Shown piece by piece: positions 17,064 to 25,088 of a stretch of DNA of 64,000 nucleotides (positions are counted from its first letter, which is position 1; every line of letters starts with the position of its first letter). The translations under genes and the position numbers were made by a program. This stretch comes from Gammaproteobacteria bacterium (GTDB lineage: Bacteria > Pseudomonadota > Gammaproteobacteria > Pseudomonadales > Cellvibrionaceae), in contig SEBU01000006.1 of the NCBI GenBank assembly GCA_004173475.1, positions 248,001-312,000 on the forward strand, given 5' to 3'. The notes beneath the pieces were generated by a model. The model saw nothing but the letters and a program-made list of their open reading frames with translations. It was not told where the DNA came from and searched no databases.

Positions 17064-18989
17064 ATGTTCAACGAAATCCCTACCAGCCGCCCCACCACGC
17101 CACTTTTGGACAGCATTGATTCACCCGCTGACCTGCGCGCATTGGACGAAAAACAATTACCCCAGCTGGCAGAAGAACTTCGCGCTTTTTTATTATTTAG
17201 TGTTGGTCAAACCGGCGGACATTTTGGCGCAGGCTTGGGCGTAGTCGAACTTACCATCGCCTTACATTACGTGTACGAGACTCCGTCTGACCGCTTAGTG
17301 TGGGATGTCGGCCACCAAACCTATCCACATAAAATACTTACTTCACGTCGCGAGCGCATGAACTCCATTCGTCAGGGTGGCGGTTTGTCGGGCTTCCCTA
17401 AACGTGATGAAAGCGAATTTGATACCTTCGGTGTAGGCCACTCCAGCACGTCAATTTCCGCTGCGCTTGGTATGGCAATTGGCAATGAAATGAGCCTCAA
17501 TGGTCGCAAGGCGGTCGCCATTATTGGTGATGGCGCCATGACTGCCGGTATGGCGTTCGAAGCGCTGAATCATGCTGCTCATACCGAAACAGACATGTTG
17601 GTTATCCTCAACGATAACAATATGTCGATTTCACCAAATGTAGGTGGGCTTGCAACTTATCTTTCCAAAATTTGGGCGAGTAAATTTTACAACGGTCTAC
17701 GTGAAGGCAGCAAAAAAGTATTAACAAAAATTCCTTCTGCCTGGGAGTTCGCGCGTAAGACCGAAGAGCATTTTAAAGGCTTTATGTCACCCGGAACCTT
17801 GTTTGAAGAAATGGGGTTTAATTACGTTGGCCCCATCAATGGCCACGACCTGATAGACCTTGTGAGTTATTTGCGTAACCTGCGCGATATCAAGGGCCCA
17901 AAACTTCTGCATATCATTACCCAAAAAGGTAAGGGATTTGAACCCGCGGAACTGGACCCTGTCGGTTATCATGCGCTCAATAAAATTGAGCCTAAAAAGA
18001 CTGCCACCTCACCAAACAAAATTAAATTCCAGCAAGTATTTGGCGATTGGCTATGCGATATGGCCGCACAGGACCAACGCTTAATCGGCATCACCCCGGC
18101 CATGTGCGAAGGCTCGGGCATGGTAGATTTTGCAACACAATTTCCAGAGCGCTTTTTCGATGTTGCTATCGCAGAGCAACATGCAGTCACTCTTGCCGCC
18201 GGTATGGCTTGCGAAGGACAGAAACCTGTTGTCGCCATTTATTCCACATTTTTGCAACGCGCTTATGATCAACTCGTACACGATGTCGCATTGCAAAATC
18301 TTGATGTAACTTTCGCCATTGATCGTGCTGGCTTAGTTGGTGAAGATGGCCCAACTCACGCTGGCAGTTTTGATTTAAGTTTTTTACGCTGCGTTCCTAA
18401 TATGTTGATCGCCGCACCGAGCGATGAAAATGAATGCCGTCAATTGTTGTACACCGCTTATCAATTTCCCGGTCCGGCGGCGGTTCGTTATCCACGCGGT
18501 ACGGGTACAGGCGCGCAGATTGAAAAAACATTTACTCATCTTCCCATCGGGAAAGGCCGTATAGTTCGCTTCACAAATAAAGATGTTAAACGCGAGAGCG
18601 AGCCAGTTGCTATTCTCTGCTTCGGTACTTTACTAGCCAATGCGCTGCAAGCCGCCGAGCAACTTAACGCCACTCTTTGCGATATGCGATTTGTAAAACC
18701 TTTGGACGAAGAACTTATTGAGCGCATGGCTAACAGCCACAGTTTAATCGTGACTCTGGAAGAGAACGCCATCGCTGGTGGCGCAGGCTCGGCGGTGAGC
18801 GAACATCTCGCCAGCAAAGGCTATGCGATGCCTGTATTGCACCTCGGTTTGAACGACACTTTTGTTGATCACGCGAATCATGATCAACAATTAATTGAAC
18901 AAGGTTTGGACGCTGCTGGAATTGAAGCGGCAATTATAAAACGCTTAAACGCCATTGAAACAATAAAAGCCAAGACTATGGTGAGTTAA
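17064..18989 (+). CDS. dxs: 1-deoxy-D-xylulose-5-phosphate synthase
   Basis: This thiamine-dependent enzyme makes the first step of the MEP isoprenoid pathway from pyruvate and glyceraldehyde 3-phosphate. The 641-residue protein shows [11 protein letters not shown], the thiamine-pyrophosphate motif [17 protein letters not shown] with NDN, the catalytic Glu in AIAEQHAV and [13 protein letters not shown]. The length is normal for the family. ATG 17064 fits the usual N terminus (MFNEIP); an in-frame ATG at 17034 lacks a ribosome site. Confidence 0.96.
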   Translation: MFNEIPTSRPTTPLLDSIDSPADLRALDEKQLPQLAEELRAFLLFSVGQTGGHFGAGLGVVELTIALHYVYETPSDRLVWDVGHQTYPHKILTSRRERMNSIRQGGGLSGFPKRDESEFDTFGVGHSSTSISAALGMAIGNEMSLNGRKAVAIIGDGAMTAGMAFEALNHAAHTETDMLVILNDNNMSISPNVGGLATYLSKIWASKFYNGLREGSKKVLTKIPSAWEFARKTEEHFKGFMSPGTLFEEMGFNYVGPINGHDLIDLVSYLRNLRDIKGPKLLHIITQKGKGFEPAELDPVGYHALNKIEPKKTATSPNKIKFQQVFGDWLCDMAAQDQRLIGITPAMCEGSGMVDFATQFPERFFDVAIAEQHAVTLAAGMACEGQKPVVAIYSTFLQRAYDQLVHDVALQNLDVTFAIDRAGLVGEDGPTHAGSFDLSFLRCVPNMLIAAPSDENECRQLLYTAYQFPGPAAVRYPRGTGTGAQIEKTFTHLPIGKGRIVRFTNKDVKRESEPVAILCFGTLLANALQAAEQLNATLCDMRFVKPLDEELIERMANSHSLIVTLEENAIAGGAGSAVSEHLASKGYAMPVLHLGLNDTFVDHANHDQQLIEQGLDAAGIEAAIIKRLNAIETIKAKTMVS

Positions 18990-19013
18990 CAAATAGCTTT
19001 TGAGAAGTTTTGT

Positions 19014-19036
19014 AAGGGCGCTTGCGCGCTTTTTTG
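19014..19036 (+). terminator. Terminator after dxs
   Basis: A GC-rich stem with AAGGGCGC pairing to GCGCTTTT (two G-T pairs) and a TTGC loop is followed by further T, 25 bases past the dxs stop. Confidence 0.6.
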
Positions 19037-19086
19037 TGCGTGTTTTATTCTTGTGATTTATTTATGCAGCATTCAAAGGAAAAATT

Positions 19087-19413
19087 ATGAGCGGTACTAT
19101 TTCTACACTTTCGCACCACGTTTACTTTTGGCTAAAAAATCCTGATTCAAAAGAAGATCAGGCAAAATTGATTAGCGGCGTAAAAACTTTAATAAATATA
19201 GAAACTATTAAAGGTTTCCACATAGCCACACCCGCAGCAACTGAAGATCGGAATGTGATCGATAATAGTTACAGTGTTTCCTGGTTAGCTTTCTTTGATA
19301 GCGAAGCCGAGGAGCAAATTTATCAAACTCACCCATTGCATCTAAAGTTTATTGAAGAATACGGACATTTGTGGAGCAAAGTCGTAGTTTACGATTCCCT
19401 GCAAGCCAAATGA
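19087..19413 (+). CDS. Dabb (stress-response A/B barrel) domain protein
   Basis: This small 108-residue ferredoxin-like barrel protein starts with the typical HHVYFWLK strand. It has the family's SYSVSWLAFFDSEAEEQIYQTHPLHLKF region and a C-terminal VVVYDS. The function in bacteria is mostly unknown. AAAGGA lies 7 bases before ATG 19087. It is monocistronic, with its own terminator. Confidence 0.85.
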   Translation: MSGTISTLSHHVYFWLKNPDSKEDQAKLISGVKTLINIETIKGFHIATPAATEDRNVIDNSYSVSWLAFFDSEAEEQIYQTHPLHLKFIEEYGHLWSKVVVYDSLQAK

Positions 19414-19420
19414 TGAAACT

Positions 19421-19447
19421 AAAAAGGCGTCTATTAGACACCTTTTT
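19421..19447. terminator. Bidirectional terminator between the Dabb gene and the DUF1161 gene
   Basis: AAAAAGG, a mismatch, then GTCT pair with AGAC, a mismatch and CCTTTTT around a 3-base loop. It serves both converging genes. Confidence 0.75.
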
Positions 19448-19458
19448 ATATTTGCCGA

Positions 19459-19680
19459 TCAGTCTTTTTTGTAAGTAATTTTTTTGGTGCCGCCCTCGCA
19501 GCTTCCGATTACGTTTTGATCTTTAACTTCTTCGGTCGCCACTATCTCCAGGGTATATCCGGCTACACCTTTGGCATCGAGTTTCGCAGCAATTTCAGAT
19601 TTCAATTCATCACAATTTTTCCCTGCAAACGCAGGCGATCCAATAAAACTCAGTACAAGCAATGCAACAATCTTTTTCAT
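19459..19680 (-). CDS. DUF1161 family small secreted protein
   Basis: This 73-residue protein has a signal peptide (about residues 1-19). The mature part has the DUF1161 pattern CDELKSEIAAKLDAKGV, YTLEIV and IGSCEGGTKKITY, with two cysteines that could form a disulfide. It is common in pseudomonads and its function is unknown. AAAGGA precedes ATG 19680. Confidence 0.9.
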   Translation of the reverse strand: MKKIVALLVLSFIGSPAFAGKNCDELKSEIAAKLDAKGVAGYTLEIVATEEVKDQNVIGSCEGGTKKITYKKD

Positions 19681-20047
19681 TTCTTAAATTCCTTTAGAAG
19701 AGAAACAAATTTAAACGCTATAGTGTACTTAAAACGCAAAATAGCTTAACGAAATTTCCCGTAGCTGTACACGAGTTATATTGCGAGGTGAAATTAATTT
19801 TGAAACCTCTGAGTGCATCGGTCGATTATCTGACATTTAATTGCACCCGAGTTTATCGATGGCTTCCTTATTTTAAATTACACCTCGATGAAATAAGCGC
19901 CTCTTGGAATGCTTGCTGCCTCCACTAAAAATTTTAACGATACTTAAGTGAGCGACAAGCTAATTTCACCCGAAACGCCTGGACAATGCAGGCGCTTTTC
20001 TAAAATCAGACGTGGCAAATCAACGCTTCAAATAAACCTTAAGAAAC
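19681..20047. other. 367-base gap without a gene
   Basis: No open frame with a ribosome site or composition like its neighbours is present. The only structure I see is a long-range near-repeat in inverted orientation, AATTTCACCTCGC (read on the minus strand near 19783-19795) and AATTACACCTCG near 19876-19887. I attach no function to it. Confidence 0.4.
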
Positions 20048-20710
20048 TCACCAAGGCAGGCTCTCACCATTTGAATGCCAAAAACTCCCAGTATTCTTCA
20101 TATTTAATTCTGCAATTCTTTCTACCAAACGCTTTGCTGATTCACCGGGGGAAATATCGCCGCCGAAATTAACCATGGCCGTTTGTACATATCCGGGATG
20201 TAACACTGCGACGGCAATGCCACGCGGTTTCAAATCAATACTCAAGGATTTTGCTCCAGCATTGAGCGCTGCTTTTGACATACGATATCCGTAATAAGCA
20301 CCTGAAGAATTGTCAGCTATGGAACCCATGCGACTCGTGATAAACGCAATTTTAGCTCCATCATTTAACCGATCAAGTAATGCTTCAGTCACTTGTATTT
20401 GAGCCTGAGCGTTAACAATAAATTGCTGGCTCACATTCCTATAATCAATGTCGCCTAAATTATCGGGGTGCAACACACCCGCATTATTGATTAGCAAATC
20501 AATTGGTGTACTAATAAGTTGATCAACCAACCTTAGAATGTGGGCCGGATTGGTTAGATCAATGCCCGCTATAATTTTCGCCTCGGTTGCACCGAGTTCG
20601 GCAGAAGAATTGCGACAAACTGCAATTATCTGCCAGCCCTGAGCAAGGTATTCCTGTGAAAGGGCGAACCCGATACCACGATTCGCACCTGTAATCAGAA
20701 CTGTTTTCAT
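20048..20710 (-). CDS. Short-chain dehydrogenase/reductase
   Basis: This 220-residue classical SDR of the C-factor/sniffer-like branch has the nucleotide motif TGANRGIGFALS at about residues 7-18, NNAG near 90 and the catalytic YGYRMSK with a preceding Ser in TSRMGS. The substrate is unknown. ATG 20710 follows AGGAA and starts right at the first beta strand; the upstream in-frame extension has no such support. Confidence 0.88.
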   Translation of the reverse strand: MKTVLITGANRGIGFALSQEYLAQGWQIIAVCRNSSAELGATEAKIIAGIDLTNPAHILRLVDQLISTPIDLLINNAGVLHPDNLGDIDYRNVSQQFIVNAQAQIQVTEALLDRLNDGAKIAFITSRMGSIADNSSGAYYGYRMSKAALNAGAKSLSIDLKPRGIAVAVLHPGYVQTAMVNFGGDISPGESAKRLVERIAELNMKNTGSFWHSNGESLPW

Positions 20711-20978
20711 TTTGCTATTCCTCGTCTTAAGACTCTCATGGAACCCATATCTAGTGGTCATTTGCAACTTCCGACACTATTCGGAAACACAATAAGTTTA
20801 CTCTCTCATAAAAATTGCACACAAAGGCCAAACGCAATTGCACAGCGTCGCAGAACAAGGCAAGATTCGCCCGCAGGAAATAGCTGTGGCTGGATAGCCA
20901 TGCTTTATACGCCACAAAACTCAAATAATTATTGGCCAAACCCTTAAACAATCCATTACAACGCAAAGTGCTGATGCT

Positions 20979-22493
20979 ATGTCAAATAACTTATTAAAAT
21001 CGGGGCATTCCTTGAACGACCTCGTGCGAAAGTACCTTTACCCTTTCATTTTATTGATTTGTTCCTTTGGGATTTATTTCACCCATTATGGAACACCCAA
21101 TGCCATGTTTTGGGATGAAAATTACCATATAGCCTCCGCCGAAAAACATGTGCAGGGAGTTATGTATATGGAACCCCATCCGCCATTAGGAAAAATGCTG
21201 ATGGGATTAATGGAGGTTGTCATTGGCGCGAATGACAAGGTGGATAAACATAAATTCCTCGAGACAGATCATATCGAGGGAGCCGATACGCCACCGGAAA
21301 CTAAATATACAGGTTATCGTTGGCCCTCCGTGGTGCTCATGGCGTTGTCTGTATTATTTTTCTACGGCATTTTACGCCGCATAATCCAAAACAATCTCGT
21401 CGCTTTTTTATTTAGCAGTTTTATTATTTTTGATAACGCCCTGGTTATACAAGCACGTGCAGCCATGCTTGAAGGCATTCAAATATTTTTTCTACTGGCC
21501 GCGCTTTATTGTTTTGTAAATATAGTTACCAGAGGCACGCCCATTCGTTTAAAACACTATGCAGCCCTGGGTTTTGTTATCGGCCTCGGCATTATGGTTA
21601 AAGTCACCAGTGCTATCGAATTACTATTATTTGTCATGCTCTTTGGCATAGATCAATGGCGCAATGTTCAAACTTATAATTACCCCGAATTAGCTAAACG
21701 TTTATTTGTTACGGTACCCGCCGGTGTAATTCCTGTTGTGCTTGTGTTCCTCACGGTATTTTATATTCACATTGGTATGGGCACGAAAGTTATCGCTGGG
21801 CACACATACAAAGCGTCCCCTGAATATCTGCAAGCGATTCAACGCGGCGACACCTGGAGCCTTTCCACTTACACCATAGGTTTACGAGATAACCTGAAAT
21901 ATATGAATGAATACGCCGATGGCGTTCCAAGATTGGATGAATGTAAGCCAGACGAGAATGGTAGCTACGCGATGGACTGGTTACTTGGGAAGAAATCCAT
22001 TAGCTATCGTTGGGACAAAGATACAATCGACGGAAAAGTTCAAGTTAAGTACATGAATATCGTCGCTAACCCTATTATTTGGTTTAGCGTTATCGCCGGC
22101 ATTGTGCTCAGCCTCGGTCTTATGATGAGCAAATTTATTTATGGTCAGAAAGAAAAAGACACTCCTTTATTTTATTGGATTTGTGCATTTACCTCGCTCT
22201 ATATGTGTTACATGTTAGCGATTCTTCAAATCGAGCGGGTGATGTACCTCTATCACTACTTACTCCCATTGACATTTGGTTCCATAAATCTCGCGCTGAT
22301 TTTTAGTTACATTTATCGCGAAGATATTCTAGCCAACAACAAACACATGTGGATTAACTTAGGCCTGTTTATAACACTGGTTATTGCGGTATTTGCCTTC
22401 TTCGCACCTTTTACTTACGGTATTCAAATGACAGAAGATCAATTTGAAATGCGCAACTGGTTCAGCTTTTGGAAATTACAGGTGGTGCAATAA
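20979..22493 (+). CDS. PMT-family protein O-mannosyltransferase-like glycosyltransferase
   Basis: This 504-residue integral membrane protein has about ten hydrophobic segments. The first periplasmic loop carries the acidic pair FWDENYH (Asp46, Glu47) and EPHPPLGK (65-72), hallmarks of GT39 dolichyl/undecaprenyl-phosphate mannose protein mannosyltransferases. It ends in the paired-Trp-rich loop and YGIQMTEDQ region. It probably transfers mannose from polyprenyl phosphate to exported protein Ser/Thr. The target is unknown. It overlaps the next gene by one base, so they are likely co-translated and partners. Confidence 0.85.
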   Translation: MSNNLLKSGHSLNDLVRKYLYPFILLICSFGIYFTHYGTPNAMFWDENYHIASAEKHVQGVMYMEPHPPLGKMLMGLMEVVIGANDKVDKHKFLETDHIEGADTPPETKYTGYRWPSVVLMALSVLFFYGILRRIIQNNLVAFLFSSFIIFDNALVIQARAAMLEGIQIFFLLAALYCFVNIVTRGTPIRLKHYAALGFVIGLGIMVKVTSAIELLLFVMLFGIDQWRNVQTYNYPELAKRLFVTVPAGVIPVVLVFLTVFYIHIGMGTKVIAGHTYKASPEYLQAIQRGDTWSLSTYTIGLRDNLKYMNEYADGVPRLDECKPDENGSYAMDWLLGKKSISYRWDKDTIDGKVQVKYMNIVANPIIWFSVIAGIVLSLGLMMSKFIYGQKEKDTPLFYWICAFTSLYMCYMLAILQIERVMYLYHYLLPLTFGSINLALIFSYIYREDILANNKHMWINLGLFITLVIAVFAFFAPFTYGIQMTEDQFEMRNWFSFWKLQVVQ

Positions 22494-23053
22494 TGAAAGC
22501 CATTCCTTTTAATAAAAATATTGTGTTTTCAGTAGTTCTTGCTGTGATTACCTACGCGATTGTTAATCGCGTAATTCCACCCCACGTCACTCCAGTATTT
22601 GACGTAGTGATTAGCAAGAATCGTTCAAGCATTACCGACGTTAATCAAGCGCGAGACATCGAACTTTCCAAAACCGTTAAGATTGACCTCATCAATCTCG
22701 CGGAAAAAAGTCGTTTCCGCCACCCAAAGCTGGGCGATATTGGTTACGCCAACGATTTTTTTGTGGATATAAATGCGCCCTTCACTGTTAAACGCGCTGG
22801 CGAGTACGTATTTTTCCTCAGCAGCGATGATGGTTTTTCGTTTAGCGTTGACGGCAAACAGTTATGTGAATTTGCCAAAGACCGTCCACTAAGTACCGAT
22901 ACATGTCGAGTGAACCTTACCGAAGGTAAGCACACATTCAAACTGACTTATTTCCAGGGCGGTGGCATGGCGGGCTTGACCATGAGCTATGCGTTTGCGA
23001 GCGATGGTAAACAATACCTTGCTGGTGATGATTCAAAATATATTTCTTTCTGA
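22493..23053 (+). CDS. PA14-like domain protein coupled to the PMT gene
   Basis: The 186-residue protein has one N-terminal membrane anchor (about residues 9-24). The periplasmic domain with FFLSSDDGFSFSVDGKQLC, EGKHTFKLTYFQGGG and MSYAF fits a PA14-like beta-barrel, a fold often binding sugars. The start ATG overlaps the stop of the PMT gene (TAATG) and AGGTGG precedes it. Context suggests a substrate-presenting or accessory subunit for the mannosyltransferase; that is inference. Confidence 0.75.
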   Translation: MKAIPFNKNIVFSVVLAVITYAIVNRVIPPHVTPVFDVVISKNRSSITDVNQARDIELSKTVKIDLINLAEKSRFRHPKLGDIGYANDFFVDINAPFTVKRAGEYVFFLSSDDGFSFSVDGKQLCEFAKDRPLSTDTCRVNLTEGKHTFKLTYFQGGGMAGLTMSYAFASDGKQYLAGDDSKYISF

Positions 23054-23080
23054 AAGAAATAATTTTGTTTAACTACAATA

Positions 23081-23117
23081 AAAACCGGATTCTGACCAAC
23101 AGCATCCGGTTTTTTAT
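23081..23117. terminator. Terminator after the PMT/PA14 pair
   Basis: AAAACCGGAT (23081-23090) pairs perfectly with ATCCGGTTTT (23104-23113) and is followed by more T. It also works for the converging gene on the minus strand. Confidence 0.85.
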
Positions 23118-23128
23118 TTTTTTAACAT

Positions 23129-23941
23129 TTATACCGATTTCATACCGCGGCAAGTTGGATAGGTTGAGCAAATCCAAAACATTTTCCCCGCATTCGATCC
23201 ACTTTTTGCTTTTCGCTTTAACATCACCGCCGAACAATTAGGGCAGAAATTTAATTCGAGACCATTTTCGGCGACTTCAACTTGGGCCGGTTCAGGTACT
23301 GACGAATTTATTTCCAAGGGATCTGAGGCTGCATTTATTTTTGGTTCACTCAATGTAGCGCTCGTTTGATTTATGTGTTGCCCTATAACCTGGAAAATTT
23401 TTTCTTTTAATTGATCAATATCGTAAGTGATTTGTGTTCGAAGCTGCACAACAGGCAAGCGTGCGCTTTCACATGCATTAGATAAAAATGAAACCAGCGC
23501 TTCATCCACTGCAATAGCACAGACTGCCGCCAAAGTCTTTTTCTCGCACAGAACAAAATCGAATTGTTTTCCTGCTATGCTTTTCGTTGCCACCTGTGCA
23601 CCTACGGCATTGTTGCTCTCCACTACAGTCAACACATCTGCAGCATTAACATTCGTTAGAATAATGTATTTATCCGCTACAGCCGCACATAGGGCGTTAT
23701 AAAAATTTTCATCGCCAGGTATTAATACAGAGGCCTTTTTCTCGAAGACGACTTTTTCGGGTACCACTGGTGTGGCCGTTATGCCTTGAAGTGCCGTATC
23801 AACGGGCGTCGCAATTGATTCTGGTATATCCCAATCATTAGGATTAAATTTTTTTTCGGATGAATATTTTTCTTTTATTTTTTTATCAACAATATAAAAG
23901 GCTGCACCTATAGCAACCAAAATGAGCACCAACCAGAGCAT
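23129..23941 (-). CDS. DUF2726-like protein with membrane anchor and topoisomerase-type zinc ribbon
   Basis: The 270-residue protein begins with a membrane segment (residues 2-18) and a charged linker. A central domain over about 68-190 has strand/helix alternation like DUF2726 restriction-endonuclease-like modules (FDFVLCEKKTLAAVCAIAVD, LPVVQLRTQITYD). The C-terminal zinc ribbon has FCPNC, then CSTYPTCRG, the topoisomerase I C4 type. I see an Asp and a Lys where a PD-(D/E)xK nuclease would need them, but not enough to claim activity. GAGG precedes ATG 23941. Confidence 0.65.
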   Translation of the reverse strand: MLWLVLILVAIGAAFYIVDKKIKEKYSSEKKFNPNDWDIPESIATPVDTALQGITATPVVPEKVVFEKKASVLIPGDENFYNALCAAVADKYIILTNVNAADVLTVVESNNAVGAQVATKSIAGKQFDFVLCEKKTLAAVCAIAVDEALVSFLSNACESARLPVVQLRTQITYDIDQLKEKIFQVIGQHINQTSATLSEPKINAASDPLEINSSVPEPAQVEVAENGLELNFCPNCSAVMLKRKAKSGSNAGKMFWICSTYPTCRGMKSV

Positions 23942-23975
23942 TTATTTTTCGCCTCTTGAGCCTAAGGATGAGAAA

Positions 23976-24599
23976 CTATTTCAATATATTTTTCACATCA
24001 GGGCGTTGCATTTCAAACCGCTCGTGAGTGGTTGAATACCAATCGCCACCTAACTTTCCGACAGTATCTATTAAGTGCGGCGCTATTTGGCCATCAACCA
24101 GCACAGCCTCATTTACATAGATGTTCACCACATCCAATAACATCATATGACCACCCATGGGTAATGATGATACTTCCAGGATCTCGCGTAATTTACACTC
24201 GAACCGAACATTCGCCTCTTTCACGCCTGCGGCTCGCACTTGATGACTAGTCGCACTCTCAATACCCAGAGCGACAAACTCGCTCACATCAGGCGGGTAG
24301 TCACCGCAACTGGCGTTCATTATCGCGGCGAGATTTTCGCTAACAATATTAACCACACATTCTCCGGTAGCGCGCAAGTTAGTCAAAGTGTCCTTGGCAG
24401 CGCGATCGCGTGGATTAACCTGAGTAACGGAAAGTACTGGAGGATTACAGCTTGCTACTGTAAAAAAAGAGTAGGGCGCAAGGTTGAGGACACCGGTTTG
24501 GCTCAAGCTACTTATCCACGCGATGGGCCGGGGCGTAATACTGTTTACCATCAGCCGATAACATGCGGAGGGATCTATAACGATTGGGTCGAAATTCAT
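23976..24599 (-). CDS. Flavin reductase-like FMN-binding protein
   Basis: This 207-residue protein has a split-barrel flavin reductase domain: TPRPIAWISS and LAPYSFFTVASCNPPVLSV are the FMN-binding signature, followed by KDTLTNLRATGECVVN. It belongs to the flavoredoxin/DIM6-NTAB-like group; the electron partner is unknown. It shares the minus strand with the DUF2726-like gene 34 bases downstream. Confidence 0.85.
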   Translation of the reverse strand: MNFDPIVIDPSACYRLMVNSITPRPIAWISSLSQTGVLNLAPYSFFTVASCNPPVLSVTQVNPRDRAAKDTLTNLRATGECVVNIVSENLAAIMNASCGDYPPDVSEFVALGIESATSHQVRAAGVKEANVRFECKLREILEVSSLPMGGHMMLLDVVNIYVNEAVLVDGQIAPHLIDTVGKLGGDWYSTTHERFEMQRPDVKNILK

Positions 24600-24669
24600 A
24601 ACCTAACTGACCAGTTGCCAAAGTGCGACCTTATCCTACCCAAAGCCTTAATCCAACTTTTTCGCAAAT

Positions 24670-24682
24670 GTTACAACATAAC
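24670..24682. promoter_or_regulatory. Zur box candidate before the ZnuD-like locus
   Basis: GTTACAACATAAC has the same GTTA-N5-TAAC core as the znuA/zur site; compared with that site's reverse complement GTTACACTATAAC it matches at 11 of 13 positions. It lies 38 bases before ATG 24721. Confidence 0.65.
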
Positions 24683-24720
24683 ACTTGCGCCACACCCTGA
24701 ACTTTATTAGATTGCGGCCC

Positions 24721-25029
24721 ATGTTCTTATCTATCCGCCAATCTCCGAAACGACTCCGTCTGTGGCTTGTTACCGCAGCCGTCGTTTTGCTATTGACGTC
24801 GATCTTAGAAGCAGGCCACGGCCACGGCGTATTCACTGCCCCAGATGACAACTGCATTCTCTGTCAACATTCGGTTGCGCTTGATAAAATACTTACTCAA
24901 TCCGTTTTAATTGTTATTCCACTGTTGCTGCTGGTTTTTGCCAGTAGCTACCGCGATTTACTCATTCCGCAACTCAAAGTCTGCTCAACCCACATTCGCG
25001 CTCCACCTGTTCAACTTCACGCCCGTTAA
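24721..25029 (+). CDS. Small membrane protein with His/Cys motif, DUF2946-like
   Basis: This 102-residue protein has two hydrophobic segments (about residues 15-31 and 58-76) flanking a short periplasmic loop with GHGHG and CILCQH, plausible metal ligands. Similar small proteins sit before metal TonB receptors in other Proteobacteria, but I assign the family only tentatively. ATG 24721 is preferred to the in-frame TTG at 24685, which lies over the Zur-box-like site. It is 59 bases before the receptor gene, probably co-transcribed. Confidence 0.65.
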   Translation: MFLSIRQSPKRLRLWLVTAAVVLLLTSILEAGHGHGVFTAPDDNCILCQHSVALDKILTQSVLIVIPLLLLVFASSYRDLLIPQLKVCSTHIRAPPVQLHAR

Positions 25030-25088
25030 TACTGAGATTTTTTTGTCGTGCCTGATTAGGTACGCCTGTGTCTTGCCGTGGAGTTTTT

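Noticed and set aside
19948..20172. 74-codon plus-strand frame in the gap before the SDR gene
   Set aside because: No ribosome site, composition unlike neighbours and overlaps the 3' end of the SDR gene.
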